Source: UBA6055 sp965214085 (GTDB lineage: Bacteria; Chloroflexota; Anaerolineae; Aggregatilineales; Phototrophicaceae). Taken from it: a stretch of DNA of 64,000 bases. Below are positions 33,675 to 42,753 of the stretch, piece after piece; within the stretch, counting starts at the first letter, position 1, and every line of letters begins with the position of its first letter. The notes under the pieces are model-generated. The model saw only the letters and a list, made by a program, of their open reading frames with translations. It had not been told where the DNA came from and searched no databases. The stretch is taken from positions 620,001 to 684,000 of the forward strand of contig OZ243937.1 in assembly GCA_965214085.1 (NCBI GenBank). Reading direction: 5' to 3'. The translations under genes and the position numbers were made by a program.

Positions 33675-34184
33675 TTATTGCCTGCAGTCGCCTACATTAT
33701 TAATGCCTTCCCATTCTTTCGGCGGCGTAAAGGGATCAGCCATACGTTGCTCAGTCCATTTCTCCCCAGTTAGCCAGTACCGCTGCCAAACCCAGCAGGG
33801 CGGCAGAGCGGATTTGAACAGCTTCGACGGCTTACTCGCCTGTCCGTTGGCGTCGATAGCGCGAACGCGGTAGTTGTACCAGGCGCCGGGCGTAAGACCC
33901 TCAAAAAGGTGCCAGCTTTCGTTTTCGGTTGAATACCAGCCGCCTTTGCCATCCCTTTTGCTAGGCTTCCACTCGTTTTTGAAACTGCGTAAAAATACTT
34001 CATAGCGGCTCGCGCCCGGCACTGGATCCCACATGACCATTGCCTTGCTGACAAGGTCTTGGTCTACGACGCGTAATATTACCGGTGCTTCCAAAGTCTG
34101 CGCTTGGATGACCGCGCCGCTGAGCAAGGCGACCAGGGCAAGGACCAAACCCAGCCGCCTTATGAATTTCTTGCTTTGAAGCAT
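33675..34184 (-). CDS. Secreted fibronectin type III-like protein
   Basis: The 169 aa product has a standard signal peptide (KKFIRRLGLVLALVALLSGAVIQAQ) and one FN3-type domain (APVILRVVDQDLVSKAMVMWDPVPGASRYEVFLRS to YNYRVRAIDANGQASKPSK), then a Trp-rich tail ending in two cysteines. It is the shorter paralogue of the gene at 32423-33112. A clear terminator follows, so it is its own transcription unit despite the tandem order. Confidence 0.7.
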   Translation of the reverse strand: MLQSKKFIRRLGLVLALVALLSGAVIQAQTLEAPVILRVVDQDLVSKAMVMWDPVPGASRYEVFLRSFKNEWKPSKRDGKGGWYSTENESWHLFEGLTPGAWYNYRVRAIDANGQASKPSKLFKSALPPCWVWQRYWLTGEKWTEQRMADPFTPPKEWEGINNVGDCRQ

Positions 34185-34303
34185 CTGACGATCTCCTCTA
34201 TTTTTGAGCCAAGCGGCATTGTAGAGGCAGTCGCAGCGCAGTCAAGGGAAATTGAATTACGATTTAATTACAGAGTCGAGGCTTGGGTTTCTTGCGTTGA
34301 GCG

Positions 34304-34461
34304 CTAATATCCCAGCTTCAGCGCCACTTCATCCAGATGGTTCGTCGGTCCAATCAGGGTCAGCTCTTCTTCGAGGTGCAAGTTGGCGCAGACATGCGGC
34401 ACAATCGAGTGCCCGCGCCGTACAATGGCATTGGCCGAGTCAAGCACATGCAGGCCCAATT
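34304..34461 (-). pseudogene. Internally deleted duplicate of the 3' end of the KefB-like antiporter gene
   Basis: These 158 bases repeat the end of the antiporter gene at 35886-37817, with about 90% identity. Read in its frame the fragment gives LGLHVLDSANAIV joined directly to RRGHSIVPHV, then the normal end ALKLGY and a stop. The intact copy has 55 more codons between these blocks. The deletion joined GTACAATGGC to GTACCATGGC, nearly identical 10-mers at 36002 and 36167 of the intact gene. It has no start codon and directly abuts the stop of the flavoprotein gene. Confidence 0.88.
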
Positions 34462-35794
34462 AGCTATTTGCGATCGGAATCTCGCCGATCGCGAGCAGGG
34501 CGGGTTGCGCCGCTGCCACCGGTTCGCAGCACGTTCCGTCCAAGGCGAAGTCAGTCACGCATACGCCCGTCTCCGGCAGATTCAGCCGCACAGCGCGGGC
34601 CGCTTCCCAATCTCCACAGAGCGCCGCGACGACCGAGCGCGCCTGCTCGTAGCCGGTGGCCATCAGAAATGTGGGCGCCCGCCCGTAACTCTTCATGCCG
34701 ATGATGTAGAAGTCCTGCTCCGCCTGACGCAGCTCCGCTTCGCCATGTGGCCGCACCGTGCCGCAGCTGTGCAGATTGGGGTCGATGAGCGGCGCCAGCG
34801 CCCGGCTGCTCTCCACCGCCGGGTCGAGGTCCAGGCGCAATTCGCTTAACATCGCCAAGTCGGGCCGCGCTCCGGTGCAGACGATTATCTCGTCCGCATG
34901 CAAATGTCGCTCTTCGCCATCCAGGTCGCCCGTGACGCGCAAGCCTTCTCCCGCGGCCTCGACCGCGACAATGCTGAAGGGCGCGGCGATCTCCAACGCG
35001 CCGGCAACGACAGCCGCCTGGATGCGCATGCCAAGTTGACCGCGCGCTGCCAGGGCATCGGCTTCCCCGCCGCCGTAGGCTTTTTGCAGGTTGCCGCCGC
35101 GCATCACCCAGAGGATCTTGGTTGAAGGATGGTCGACGCGCAAATCGATCAAATCCAGCAGCACGTTGATCGCCGAGTGCCCGCTGCCGACAACCAGCAC
35201 TCGCGAGCCGGCATATCGCCCTTGCTCGCGCCCTTTGACATCCGGCAGGCCATAAGCGATGCGCTGGCGCAAAGCGGATTCGCCGATGGCGGGCAATCCA
35301 TTCGCGCCCATGGGGTTCAACTGGCGCCAGGTTCCGGAGGCGTCAATCACCGCACGCGCCTCAACCAGCGCTTCATCACCGTCAGCGTAAACGATATGCA
35401 GCTGAAAAGGCGCTTGTTCGCGCGTATGGTCCTTCACCTTGTCGAGCCCGCGCCGGCTGATGCCCGCTACGCGCGCGCCCGTGTTTATCACTTTACGCAT
35501 GGCCGGCAGTTCTGCCAGCGGAATCAGATAACGCGCGACCAATTCGGCGCCAGTGGGCAGTTCATCGGCGGGCGGCATAACCCAGCCGCTACCTTCCAGC
35601 AGCCGCGCCGATGCCCCGTCCACGTTAAACTCCCAAGGTGAAAACATGCGCGCATGGCCCCAGTCCAATACGCTGGCGCCGACTGTAGCGCCTGCTTCAA
35701 ATAGAATAGGAACTTCGCCGCGCTCCAGCAGATGCGCCGCCGCAGCCAAGCCGACCGGACCGCCGCCGATAATCGCCACCGGGTATTTTGTCAT
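34460..35794 (-). CDS. FAD/NAD(P)-dependent oxidoreductase (flavin monooxygenase-like)
   Basis: The 444 aa protein has two dinucleotide-binding sites: FAD motif YPVAIIGGGPVGLAAAAHLLERG at the N-terminus and NADP motif VLVVGSGHSAINVLLDL near residue 200, plus a IIVCTGARPDL block typical of the pyridine nucleotide-disulphide/FMO fold. No redox CxxC pair is visible, so a monooxygenase or dehydrogenase is more likely than a disulphide reductase. ATG 35794 follows AAGGA; an in-frame start at 35818 is less well placed. It sits between the antiporter gene and a broken copy of that gene's end, which shows a local rearrangement around it. Confidence 0.85.
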   Translation of the reverse strand: MTKYPVAIIGGGPVGLAAAAHLLERGEVPILFEAGATVGASVLDWGHARMFSPWEFNVDGASARLLEGSGWVMPPADELPTGAELVARYLIPLAELPAMRKVINTGARVAGISRRGLDKVKDHTREQAPFQLHIVYADGDEALVEARAVIDASGTWRQLNPMGANGLPAIGESALRQRIAYGLPDVKGREQGRYAGSRVLVVGSGHSAINVLLDLIDLRVDHPSTKILWVMRGGNLQKAYGGGEADALAARGQLGMRIQAAVVAGALEIAAPFSIVAVEAAGEGLRVTGDLDGEERHLHADEIIVCTGARPDLAMLSELRLDLDPAVESSRALAPLIDPNLHSCGTVRPHGEAELRQAEQDFYIIGMKSYGRAPTFLMATGYEQARSVVAALCGDWEAARAVRLNLPETGVCVTDFALDGTCCEPVAAAQPALLAIGEIPIANS

Positions 35795-35885
35795 GACAAG
35801 TTTCCTTGTTTTCCACATTAGCTACGTTCATATGAAGCGCAGGCTACCGGACATCTTACGCAGCTGAGCCCGCCGAGTCGCAGCG

Positions 35886-37817
35886 CTAATATCCCAGCTT
35901 CAGCGCCACTTCATCCAGATGACTCGTCGGTCCAATCAGGGTCAGCTCGTCTTCGAGGTGCAAGTTGGTGTAGCCATGCGGCACAATCGAGTGCCCGCGC
36001 CGTACAATGGCCAGCACCAGGACATCATCGGGCAATATGAGCTCGCGCAAGTGCAAGCCGTCTATGCTCGGGTCGGTGATGGTGACTTGTACCACATCGT
36101 GATCCGGGTCGTCCTCGAAGACGATGGCTGCCAGTTGCGGCGCTCGTACGAAGTGATCCAGCAGGTGTACCATGGCATTGGCCGGGTCAAGCACATGCAC
36201 GCCCAATTCGCGGAAGTCCTCCAGCAAATTGTAGGTATTCAGCCGGGCAATCTGCCGCGTGATGCCAAATTCCTCGTAGAAGATCTGGCAGAGTTGCAGG
36301 CTATCGGCATCATCCGGCAGCAGCGTAACCGCCACCTCGGTTTTGGGTTCCAGGATCTCGCGCAGGGCTTTGGCTGAGAGTTCAGGCAGCCAATGCTCAT
36401 GCCGCAGCCCGTCGCTGGCCGGCGCTCTTGAAACGTGCGACTGGTCGACATCCACCAGCTTGACCCGCCAGCCATGCGCCAGCAAGCGCTCCGCCAATTG
36501 CCGCGATTGGCTCTCGATGCCAACGATCACCACATCGAGGATCTCGTCGTCTTCAATGTCCTTGGGCAAATGCGATTCGCCCACTTGCCGGATGGCGAAT
36601 TTGAAGAAAATGGGTCCGGTCAATTCGCTGACGACGATCACAGCAACTAAGAGTGTAGTGAATTCGACGCCTAACTCGGGGAAGGCGATAGCGACTTCTT
36701 TGGACAAACCAATCGCGACGCCGGCTTGCGTAATATATCCCATCCAGGCGATGCGCTTGAAATTGGCCGGGTCGCGCGCTGCCGCTCCGCCGAGATAAGC
36801 GCCAATGAAGAGCGCCAAAATGCGAACAAGGTATAGCGCCAATGTGATCGGCAGCAGCAGCGCCACAATGCCGAGATTGAGCGACGCGCCCACAAGCGCG
36901 AAAAAGACGACGAAGATCGGCGTCCGCGCCTCATGCAAAAGATGACGAAATTCGGACCGGTAGGATGAGCGATTCGTTATCCAGAAACTCGCAACCAAAC
37001 AGATCAGCAGCGGCTCAAAGTGTAATTCGGCCGGCAAGTTCGCCCCGCTCCAATATTGCAGCTCGTGCGAAAGCGCGAAGACCGCGTAGCCAACAAGCAG
37101 CAGCACGGTGATTTTGAGCGGGTCTCCCCAGTGCGTGCCTAAAATCGATCCCAGCAAGAAGCCAACCATCAGCCCCAGACCAATCGAAGCCAGCAGCTCA
37201 AAGAGCACCAAGCCAATGAATGTCAAATCAAAGCTGCGGCCAGTCAGCAAGCTGGCGGACATGGACGTGCTGAGCGCGAAGAGTACAACAATCAGCACGT
37301 CCTTGACGACGGTCACGCCGAGAACGGTTTTGGAAAAAGGACCGCGGGCGCGCATTTCATTGATGATGGCGATCGCCGATGATGGCGAACGCGCCGATAA
37401 GATAGGACCGCTCAACAGGGCGACGGCAAAGCGCCCGGCCGGCGACAAGTCGCGCATGAATGGGATATAGTCCGCCAGCAGCAGCAAAGCCGCGCCGCAA
37501 ATGACATAGACCGAGATGATTTGCAGCAGCGTATTCCAAGCGATACTGCGGAAGCGCCCGCGCAGTTCATCTAGAGCCATTTCGCTGCCCGCCGCGAAGG
37601 CGATGAAAGCCAGCGCCGTCTCGTCCAAAAAGCGCAGCGCCTCGACATTAAAGCTCTCAATGAAGCGAAAGATAAAGGGACCGGCCAAGATCCCAGCCAC
37701 CAGATATCCTGTGATCAGCGGCAGGTGGAAACGAGTGGCCAGCTTCCCGATTTGAAACGCCGCCAGGGCGATGAAGAGGAAACTGGCGAGGGAATTCGCC
37801 AGGAATTCGATGTCCAA
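35886..37817 (-). CDS. KefB/CPA2-type cation:proton antiporter with TrkA regulatory domains
   Basis: The 643 aa protein has about 12 membrane helices (residues 1-390; SLASFLFIALAAFQIGKLATRFHLPLITGYLVAGILAG, with FAAGSEMALDELR and the LSARSPSSAIAIINE exchanger motif), followed by a cytosolic TrkA-N-like domain (VVIVGIESQSRQLAERLLAHGWRVKLVDVD) and a TrkA-C domain (RELILPDDVLVLAIVRRGHSIVPHG). It should exchange K+ or Na+ for H+ under nucleotide control. The nucleotide motif GIESQSR lacks the usual GxGxxG. I take TTG 37817 with AAGGA upstream; an ATG-type start at 37883 would add 22 unlikely residues. Confidence 0.9.
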   Translation of the reverse strand: MDIEFLANSLASFLFIALAAFQIGKLATRFHLPLITGYLVAGILAGPFIFRFIESFNVEALRFLDETALAFIAFAAGSEMALDELRGRFRSIAWNTLLQIISVYVICGAALLLLADYIPFMRDLSPAGRFAVALLSGPILSARSPSSAIAIINEMRARGPFSKTVLGVTVVKDVLIVVLFALSTSMSASLLTGRSFDLTFIGLVLFELLASIGLGLMVGFLLGSILGTHWGDPLKITVLLLVGYAVFALSHELQYWSGANLPAELHFEPLLICLVASFWITNRSSYRSEFRHLLHEARTPIFVVFFALVGASLNLGIVALLLPITLALYLVRILALFIGAYLGGAAARDPANFKRIAWMGYITQAGVAIGLSKEVAIAFPELGVEFTTLLVAVIVVSELTGPIFFKFAIRQVGESHLPKDIEDDEILDVVIVGIESQSRQLAERLLAHGWRVKLVDVDQSHVSRAPASDGLRHEHWLPELSAKALREILEPKTEVAVTLLPDDADSLQLCQIFYEEFGITRQIARLNTYNLLEDFRELGVHVLDPANAMVHLLDHFVRAPQLAAIVFEDDPDHDVVQVTITDPSIDGLHLRELILPDDVLVLAIVRRGHSIVPHGYTNLHLEDELTLIGPTSHLDEVALKLGY

Positions 37818-37929
37818 AGGCTCGTCCTTTGATTTATCGGGATTCAAAACAACCCAAATACGAAAGCGCGCGCATTGTAGCAAGGCAGGGCAATCTGTAC
37901 AGTCCGTACAGATGGCGGCTTGGCTTGGC

Positions 37930-39405
37930 TTATCCCGCTTGGGCAGGCGCGTCTCTCAGTCGCCGTTCCAAATCCGCGGCCAGCCGCCCCATAATCTGAA
38001 CAGTCTGCCGCAGATCGGAGGGCGTCGTGCGCGGATTGTTCGTGACCAGTCGCATGACCGTCTTGCCCTTTAATTGGGTGGTCGAAGCGAAGGCGAATCC
38101 ATTCGCGGCCATGGCGCCCGACAGCTCATCCGTCACGCGGTTCGCCAATGCTTCATCGCCATCAGCCGGCTGGTACTGGAAGGTCACAATCGCCATCTGC
38201 GCCGGCGTCACAATCGTCCAGCGGCCCGCGTCTCGCAGCAGCGATTCGGCTAATTCAGCCAATTCGAAGCCGCGTTCAATCGCCTGTCTCACGGCTGATA
38301 GGCCAAAAACCTTCAGGCTCATCCAGAATTTCAAAGCGCGGAAATATCGCGTCAACTGGATGCCTTGATACATGAAGTTCAATTCTTGGCCGACCTCTTC
38401 TTTGCTGTGGGCCTCGGCGTCAGCAAGGAAGTGCGCCGTATCCTTGAAGGTATCGCTGAGCCAATGACGATCGCGCACCAGAATCGCGCTGCACTCAACC
38501 GGCTGAAACATCCATTTATGCGCGTCCCAGGCCAGCGAATGCGCGCGTTCAATGCCGGCCAGCGCCCGACTTCTATATTGCGTTAGGCAGGCGGACGCGC
38601 CATAGGCGCCATCGACATGCAGCCACAGGCCCTCGCGCTCGCAAAGATCGGCCAATTCATTCAGCGGGTCCACCGCGCCGGTATTGGTCGTGCCCGCTGT
38701 GGCGGCGATGCAGAAGGGGCGCTTGCCCGCGGCCCGGTCTTCGGCGATTGCGCGTTCCAGCGCCGCCACCGGCAGCCGAAAATCGGCGTCGGCTTGAATC
38801 TCGCGCAGTTGCTCCGGCGCGAAACCCAGGATGCGTAATCCGCGTGAAATGACAAAATGCGCCTGATCGGTACAATAGACGACGGCATCGCTCATATCGC
38901 CATCCAACTGGATTTGCCGCGCCACCGCTAAGCCCGTAAGATTCGCCACGGAGCCGCCGCTGACGAACAAGCCGCCCGCTTCTTCCGGCATGCCGCAGAG
39001 GTTGCGCAGCCAGTTGATCGCCGCTCGTTCGACTACCGCCGCGCCCGTCCCCAGTGGATACAAAGCGTTAAAGATGTTGTAGCCGGAAGCCAGCGTATCG
39101 GCCATGGCGCCGACGAAGTTGCTGGATGACGGGATATAAGCGAAGAAGCGCGGATGATCCAGGTGGTCTATTGTCGTCAACACCTGGCGCTCGAACTGTT
39201 CCAATACGTCCCGCCAATCCGACCCGTCCTCTGGCAGCGGCTCCTCCAGGATTTCGTCGAAGGTGGCGTGATCCAGCGCTCGCGTCACCGGAAATTGGGC
39301 TTGCGCGCCGGTATAATCCACCAGCATGTCGATGATGCGGTAACCCATTTCACGCATTTCATTGGCGCTGAGCTTCAGTTGGTCACGAGGGTTGTTGCTC
39401 CGCAT
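37930..39405 (-). CDS. PLP-dependent group II decarboxylase (aromatic-L-amino-acid type), copy 1
   Basis: The 491 aa enzyme is a fold-type I decarboxylase: HPRFFAYIPSSSNFVGAMADTLASGYN, FVSGGSVANLTGLAVARQ, TAGTTNTGAVDPLNELADLCEREGLWLHVDGAYGASA, and the Schiff-base lysine in SLAWDAHKWMFQP. It should turn an aromatic amino acid such as tryptophan, tyrosine or dopa into the amine. A GGGAG precedes ATG 39405. It is 30 bases downstream of a very similar gene, so the pair arose by tandem duplication. Which substrate each copy prefers cannot be told. Confidence 0.93.
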   Translation of the reverse strand: MRSNNPRDQLKLSANEMREMGYRIIDMLVDYTGAQAQFPVTRALDHATFDEILEEPLPEDGSDWRDVLEQFERQVLTTIDHLDHPRFFAYIPSSSNFVGAMADTLASGYNIFNALYPLGTGAAVVERAAINWLRNLCGMPEEAGGLFVSGGSVANLTGLAVARQIQLDGDMSDAVVYCTDQAHFVISRGLRILGFAPEQLREIQADADFRLPVAALERAIAEDRAAGKRPFCIAATAGTTNTGAVDPLNELADLCEREGLWLHVDGAYGASACLTQYRSRALAGIERAHSLAWDAHKWMFQPVECSAILVRDRHWLSDTFKDTAHFLADAEAHSKEEVGQELNFMYQGIQLTRYFRALKFWMSLKVFGLSAVRQAIERGFELAELAESLLRDAGRWTIVTPAQMAIVTFQYQPADGDEALANRVTDELSGAMAANGFAFASTTQLKGKTVMRLVTNNPRTTPSDLRQTVQIMGRLAADLERRLRDAPAQAG

Positions 39406-39435
39406 GATAATTCTCCCGATTTACTCCCGCTACAT

Positions 39436-40896
39436 TCAAGTCCTATCGTATTGCTGTTCCAGTTCCGCTGCCAGCCGTCCCATGAGGCTGATAGTCGCCT
39501 GCAAGTCCTGCGGCGTCGTGCGCGGATTGTTGCAGCACATGCGCATGACCGGCTTGCCGCGCAGTTGCGTGCCCGAGGCGAAGGCAAAGCCGTCTGCCAG
39601 CAGCCGGCCAACCAGGTCATGCGTCACGCGATTCGCCAGCTCCTCATCGCCGCCGGACGGCAGGTAACGGAAGGTGACAATCGCCATCTGCGCCGGCGTC
39701 ACAATCTCCCAGCAGCCCGCTTGACGCAGCAGCTCCTCAGCCAGCTCGGCGTTGTCGAAGCCCGCGTCGATGGCCCGGCTGATGGCGTCCAAACCAAAGA
39801 CCTTGAAGCTCATCCACAACTTTAGCGCGCGGAACTGCCGCGTGAGCTGCACACCCTGATACATAAAGTTGAGCTCGTCGCCGGCTTGTTCGACATCCTT
39901 CAGGTACTCGGGCTGCTCCTTAAAGGTCTCGCTCAGCCAGCGCCGCTGCCGCACCAGCACGACGCCGCACTCAATCGGCTGAAACAGCCACTTATGCGCG
40001 TCCAAGGCCAAAGAATCAACCCGCTGCAAGCCTGCCAGCGCCCGCTGTCCCCGCGCGGTCAACATAGCCGGCGCGCCATAAGCGCCATCGACATGCAGCC
40101 AGAGCTGCTCAGCCTGACAGAAGTCCGCTAGTTCGTCCAAGGGATCCACCGCGCCGGTATTGGTCGTGCCCGCTGTCGCGATGACGCAGAAGGGCTTGCG
40201 CCCGGCCGCTTTGTCCTGGGCAATCGCCTGGCGCAGCCGCGGCAGCGACAGCCGAAAATGCTCGTCGCTGGGGACTTTGCTTAACTGATCGGGCGCGAAA
40301 CCCAAGATGCGCATGCCCCGCGAAATGGCGAAGTGGATCTGATCGGAACAGTAGGCGACGGCATTGCTCATATCGCCATTCAACTGGACCTGACGCGCCA
40401 CCGCCAGCGCCGTCAAATTGGCCACCGACCCGCCACTGACAAAAGTACCACCCGCTGCCGGCGGTAAGCCGAAGATCTGCCGCAGCCAGTCCACAGTCAA
40501 ACGCTCGACCTGAGCCGCGCCCGCGCCTTGCAGCCAGACCGCGTTAAAGATGTTGTAGCCGGCGGCCAGCGTATCGGCCATCACGCCAGCGAAATTGTTG
40601 GCCAGCGGGATGTATGCGAAAAAGCGCGGATGATCGACATGATTAGTCGGCGCCAGCACTTGCGCTTCAAATTGCTCCAACACCTCGCGCCAGGGCTGGC
40701 CGGACCGCGGCAGCGGCTCGCGCAAGATGGCCTCCAGCGCCTCGTGATTCAGCTCGCCCGCTACCGGTCGCTCGGCGCGGCCGTCGTAATAGTCGATGAG
40801 CTGGTCGATGACCTGATAGCCGAACGCGCGCATCTCGTCGCGACTGAAGGACAGCGCCTCTCGCTCTTTCATCGCCCGGCAGTCTCCATTTTTCAT
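39436..40896 (-). CDS. PLP-dependent group II decarboxylase (aromatic-L-amino-acid type), copy 2
   Basis: The 486 aa paralogue aligns with copy 1 along its full length (for example ALKLWMSFKVFGLDA against ALKFWMSLKVFGLSA). It keeps HPRFFAYIPLANNFAGVMADT, FVSGGSVANLTALAVARQ, TAGTTNTGAVDPLDELADFC, HVDGAYGAPA and the lysine in SLALDAHKWLFQP. Differences cluster in the 150-200 region and the C-terminus, so the substrates may differ. Translation may start at ATG 40896, right after the stop of the TauE-like gene, or at ATG 40872 with GGAG upstream. Confidence 0.93.
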   Translation of the reverse strand: MKNGDCRAMKEREALSFSRDEMRAFGYQVIDQLIDYYDGRAERPVAGELNHEALEAILREPLPRSGQPWREVLEQFEAQVLAPTNHVDHPRFFAYIPLANNFAGVMADTLAAGYNIFNAVWLQGAGAAQVERLTVDWLRQIFGLPPAAGGTFVSGGSVANLTALAVARQVQLNGDMSNAVAYCSDQIHFAISRGMRILGFAPDQLSKVPSDEHFRLSLPRLRQAIAQDKAAGRKPFCVIATAGTTNTGAVDPLDELADFCQAEQLWLHVDGAYGAPAMLTARGQRALAGLQRVDSLALDAHKWLFQPIECGVVLVRQRRWLSETFKEQPEYLKDVEQAGDELNFMYQGVQLTRQFRALKLWMSFKVFGLDAISRAIDAGFDNAELAEELLRQAGCWEIVTPAQMAIVTFRYLPSGGDEELANRVTHDLVGRLLADGFAFASGTQLRGKPVMRMCCNNPRTTPQDLQATISLMGRLAAELEQQYDRT

Positions 40897-40897
40897 C

Positions 40898-41626
40898 CTA
40901 TATGATGGCGTTAATCGCGATGACAGCCAGGACCATCAAGGCGACTCGATTGAGCAGCGGCTTGGAAAAGCGGTCGCCTATGCGCAGGCCGATCAAAGTG
41001 CCCAGATAGATTATTGGCGTCAGCATCAGCGCCATCAATAGCACATCTGCGGTCATCGTCTGGGACAAAAACAGCAGCAGCAGCACTTGCAGCGGCGCGT
41101 TTAACAAGAAAAGCGTCATGGTGAAAGCCCGCGCCTGATTCGCCCGAAATTCGCGCGTCGTCATCCACAGCACCAAGGGCGGACCGCCCATCGCCACCAA
41201 ACCCTGCAGCAGTCCGCTGAGGCCAAATGTGGCCGCGGAAACCGCTGTCGGCAATTCGCGGACGGTCTCGCTGCGGGCAATTGATCGTATTAGCACACCC
41301 AGCAAAACACCCAACCCAACCAGCCGCTTGACCACGTCCGTATCCATGCTCTCGATGGATAGCAGCAGCAGTACGCCAATCGGCACGGTGAGATAGCGTA
41401 TGACGGCCGCCAGCTTGACTTCACTCCAGGGGATATGCGCCCGCAGCTTCCAAGCGCCGAAGAGCACTTGAATGCCGATCGCCAGCGTCGTCAGCGCCAC
41501 CGACTGCGACAAACTGAAGCCCGCCTCCACCAGCAGCGGCACCGCGATCATGCCCAGCGCGAAGCCGATCGCGCCTTGCGCAATGCTGCCGCCAAACATG
41601 ATGATGCCGGCCAAAAGCAGCGACAA
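40898..41626 (-). CDS. TauE/SafE family membrane exporter
   Basis: The 242 aa protein has about eight helices and the family signature GSIAQGAIGFALGMIAVPLL plus the internal-repeat counterpart GLSGLLQGLVAMGGPPLVLW. Members move sulfite, sulfoacetate or other small organic anions. The frame has no ATG near the N-terminus; a TTG at 41626 lies six bases after GGGAG. Its end is one base from the start of the decarboxylase pair, so it is in the same operon and might export a product or a related anion. Confidence 0.85.
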   Translation of the reverse strand: MSLLLAGIIMFGGSIAQGAIGFALGMIAVPLLVEAGFSLSQSVALTTLAIGIQVLFGAWKLRAHIPWSEVKLAAVIRYLTVPIGVLLLLSIESMDTDVVKRLVGLGVLLGVLIRSIARSETVRELPTAVSAATFGLSGLLQGLVAMGGPPLVLWMTTREFRANQARAFTMTLFLLNAPLQVLLLLFLSQTMTADVLLMALMLTPIIYLGTLIGLRIGDRFSKPLLNRVALMVLAVIAINAII

Positions 41627-41926
41627 TTCCCGCTCCCATAGCGCTTCGATTCTCAGCGCGCAGTTTCACACAGTCCACTCCATTCGGCAAGGTCGCGCCT
41701 CTTGAGGCTGGCAGGGCAGTGCCCGCAACGCGCTATGATAGGGTACTGTGGGCATCTGCGCCTTTTGCCGGGTTGCAACGTATATGGTAGAGAGCGAAAT
41801 GTCAGAAGCCTGTAAAATTTTCTGGCTGCAAAGGCGAATGCGCCTAATCGGGGCTACAATCAAGCTATCCGCAGACGAAAGGAGCGGGGTCGATCAAAAG
41901 CGGCGCGACTGATCCGCCCATGTGAT
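41627..41926. other. Divergent intergenic region with no gene
   Basis: 300 bases without a coding frame I can support. It holds two small hairpins (GCCTCTTGAGGC near 41698 and GGCGAATGCGCC near 41833) and a TACAAT (41861-41866) that could serve as a -10 box for the small gene at 41927. Confidence 0.4.
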
Positions 41927-42157
41927 ATGGACAAACGAGCCATCGCTGAGCTAACGGTTAGTGAGCTGGAGGAATTGATCAAACGCACGGTAAAAAATTC
42001 GGTCGCCGAGGTTATGATAGAATTCGCCTTGGAAGCCGATGTCGAAGCGCAAATGGTCTACGAGGCCGAGATCAACGACTTGCTGCGCCACGAAATGCAA
42101 TCTTATGGCACATTGCTCGCAGCTATGCCCGCGACCACTACCAAAGTTGACGATTAA
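41927..42157 (+). CDS. Small acidic helical protein, antitoxin-like in size
   Basis: The 76 aa product (MDKRAIAELTVSELEELIKRTV..., with EFALEADVEAQMVYEAEINDLLRHEM) is predicted to be all helical and acidic. Its N-terminal AIAELTVSELEELI pattern resembles the dimerisation part of Phd/RelB-like antitoxins and other short helical proteins, but no toxin gene is adjacent. The codon use fits the genome, so I accept it as real. Function unknown. Confidence 0.5.
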   Translation: MDKRAIAELTVSELEELIKRTVKNSVAEVMIEFALEADVEAQMVYEAEINDLLRHEMQSYGTLLAAMPATTTKVDD

Positions 42158-42207
42158 GCGCCTGGGCGGGCGACGTGCCAACTGATTAAGTCGAAATGAG
42201 GACAATC

Positions 42208-42723
42208 ATGCATGTTTGGGATGCCATCCAGAGTAAACGCGCCATTCGTCAATTCCGCGACGAGCCGCTGCAGCCCGCCCACATCGACCGTATTCTAAAT
42301 GCGGGCCGGCGTTCGCAGAGTTCCAAGAACAGCCAGCCCTGGCATTTCATCGCTGTGCAAGACAAGGCGCGCTTGGCGCAAATTGCCGAGCTAGGGGCGG
42401 GTATGGGGCATGTCGCCGGATCCGCGCTTTGCGTCGTCATCGTCGTGCCAACGCAGAATGAACGTACATTGTGGCATTTCTTTGATGCCGGCCAGAGCGC
42501 GGCCTACATGCAATTGGCCGCTACCGAGATCGGCGTCGGCTCCTGCCTGGGCACGATATACCAACCCGACAAGGCGCGAGTTTTGCTCGGCATTCCGGCC
42601 GATTATCAGACGCGCTTGGTGATTTCCTTTGGCTATCCGGCCGATGACGATGCAGCCGGCCAGCCGCTGCAAGCTGGCGGCCGCCGCAATATAGACGACG
42701 TCGCGCATTGGGAATCCTGGTAG
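42208..42723 (+). CDS. Nitroreductase family flavoprotein
   Basis: The 171 aa product has the FMN-binding start VWDAIQSKRAIRQFRDEPL, AGRRSQSSKNSQPWHFIAV with the SxNxQPW block, DAGQSAAYMQLAATEIGVGSCLGT and a VISFGYPA strand. Dimeric members reduce nitro compounds, quinones or flavins with NAD(P)H. GAGGA lies seven bases before ATG 42208; the in-frame ATG at 42196 overlaps this ribosome site. The gene lies 30 bases before hemB but shares no clear pathway with it. Confidence 0.88.
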   Translation: MHVWDAIQSKRAIRQFRDEPLQPAHIDRILNAGRRSQSSKNSQPWHFIAVQDKARLAQIAELGAGMGHVAGSALCVVIVVPTQNERTLWHFFDAGQSAAYMQLAATEIGVGSCLGTIYQPDKARVLLGIPADYQTRLVISFGYPADDDAAGQPLQAGGRRNIDDVAHWESW

Positions 42724-42753
42724 CATGAGGCTGAGGTAAAACAGCGCGTCGCT

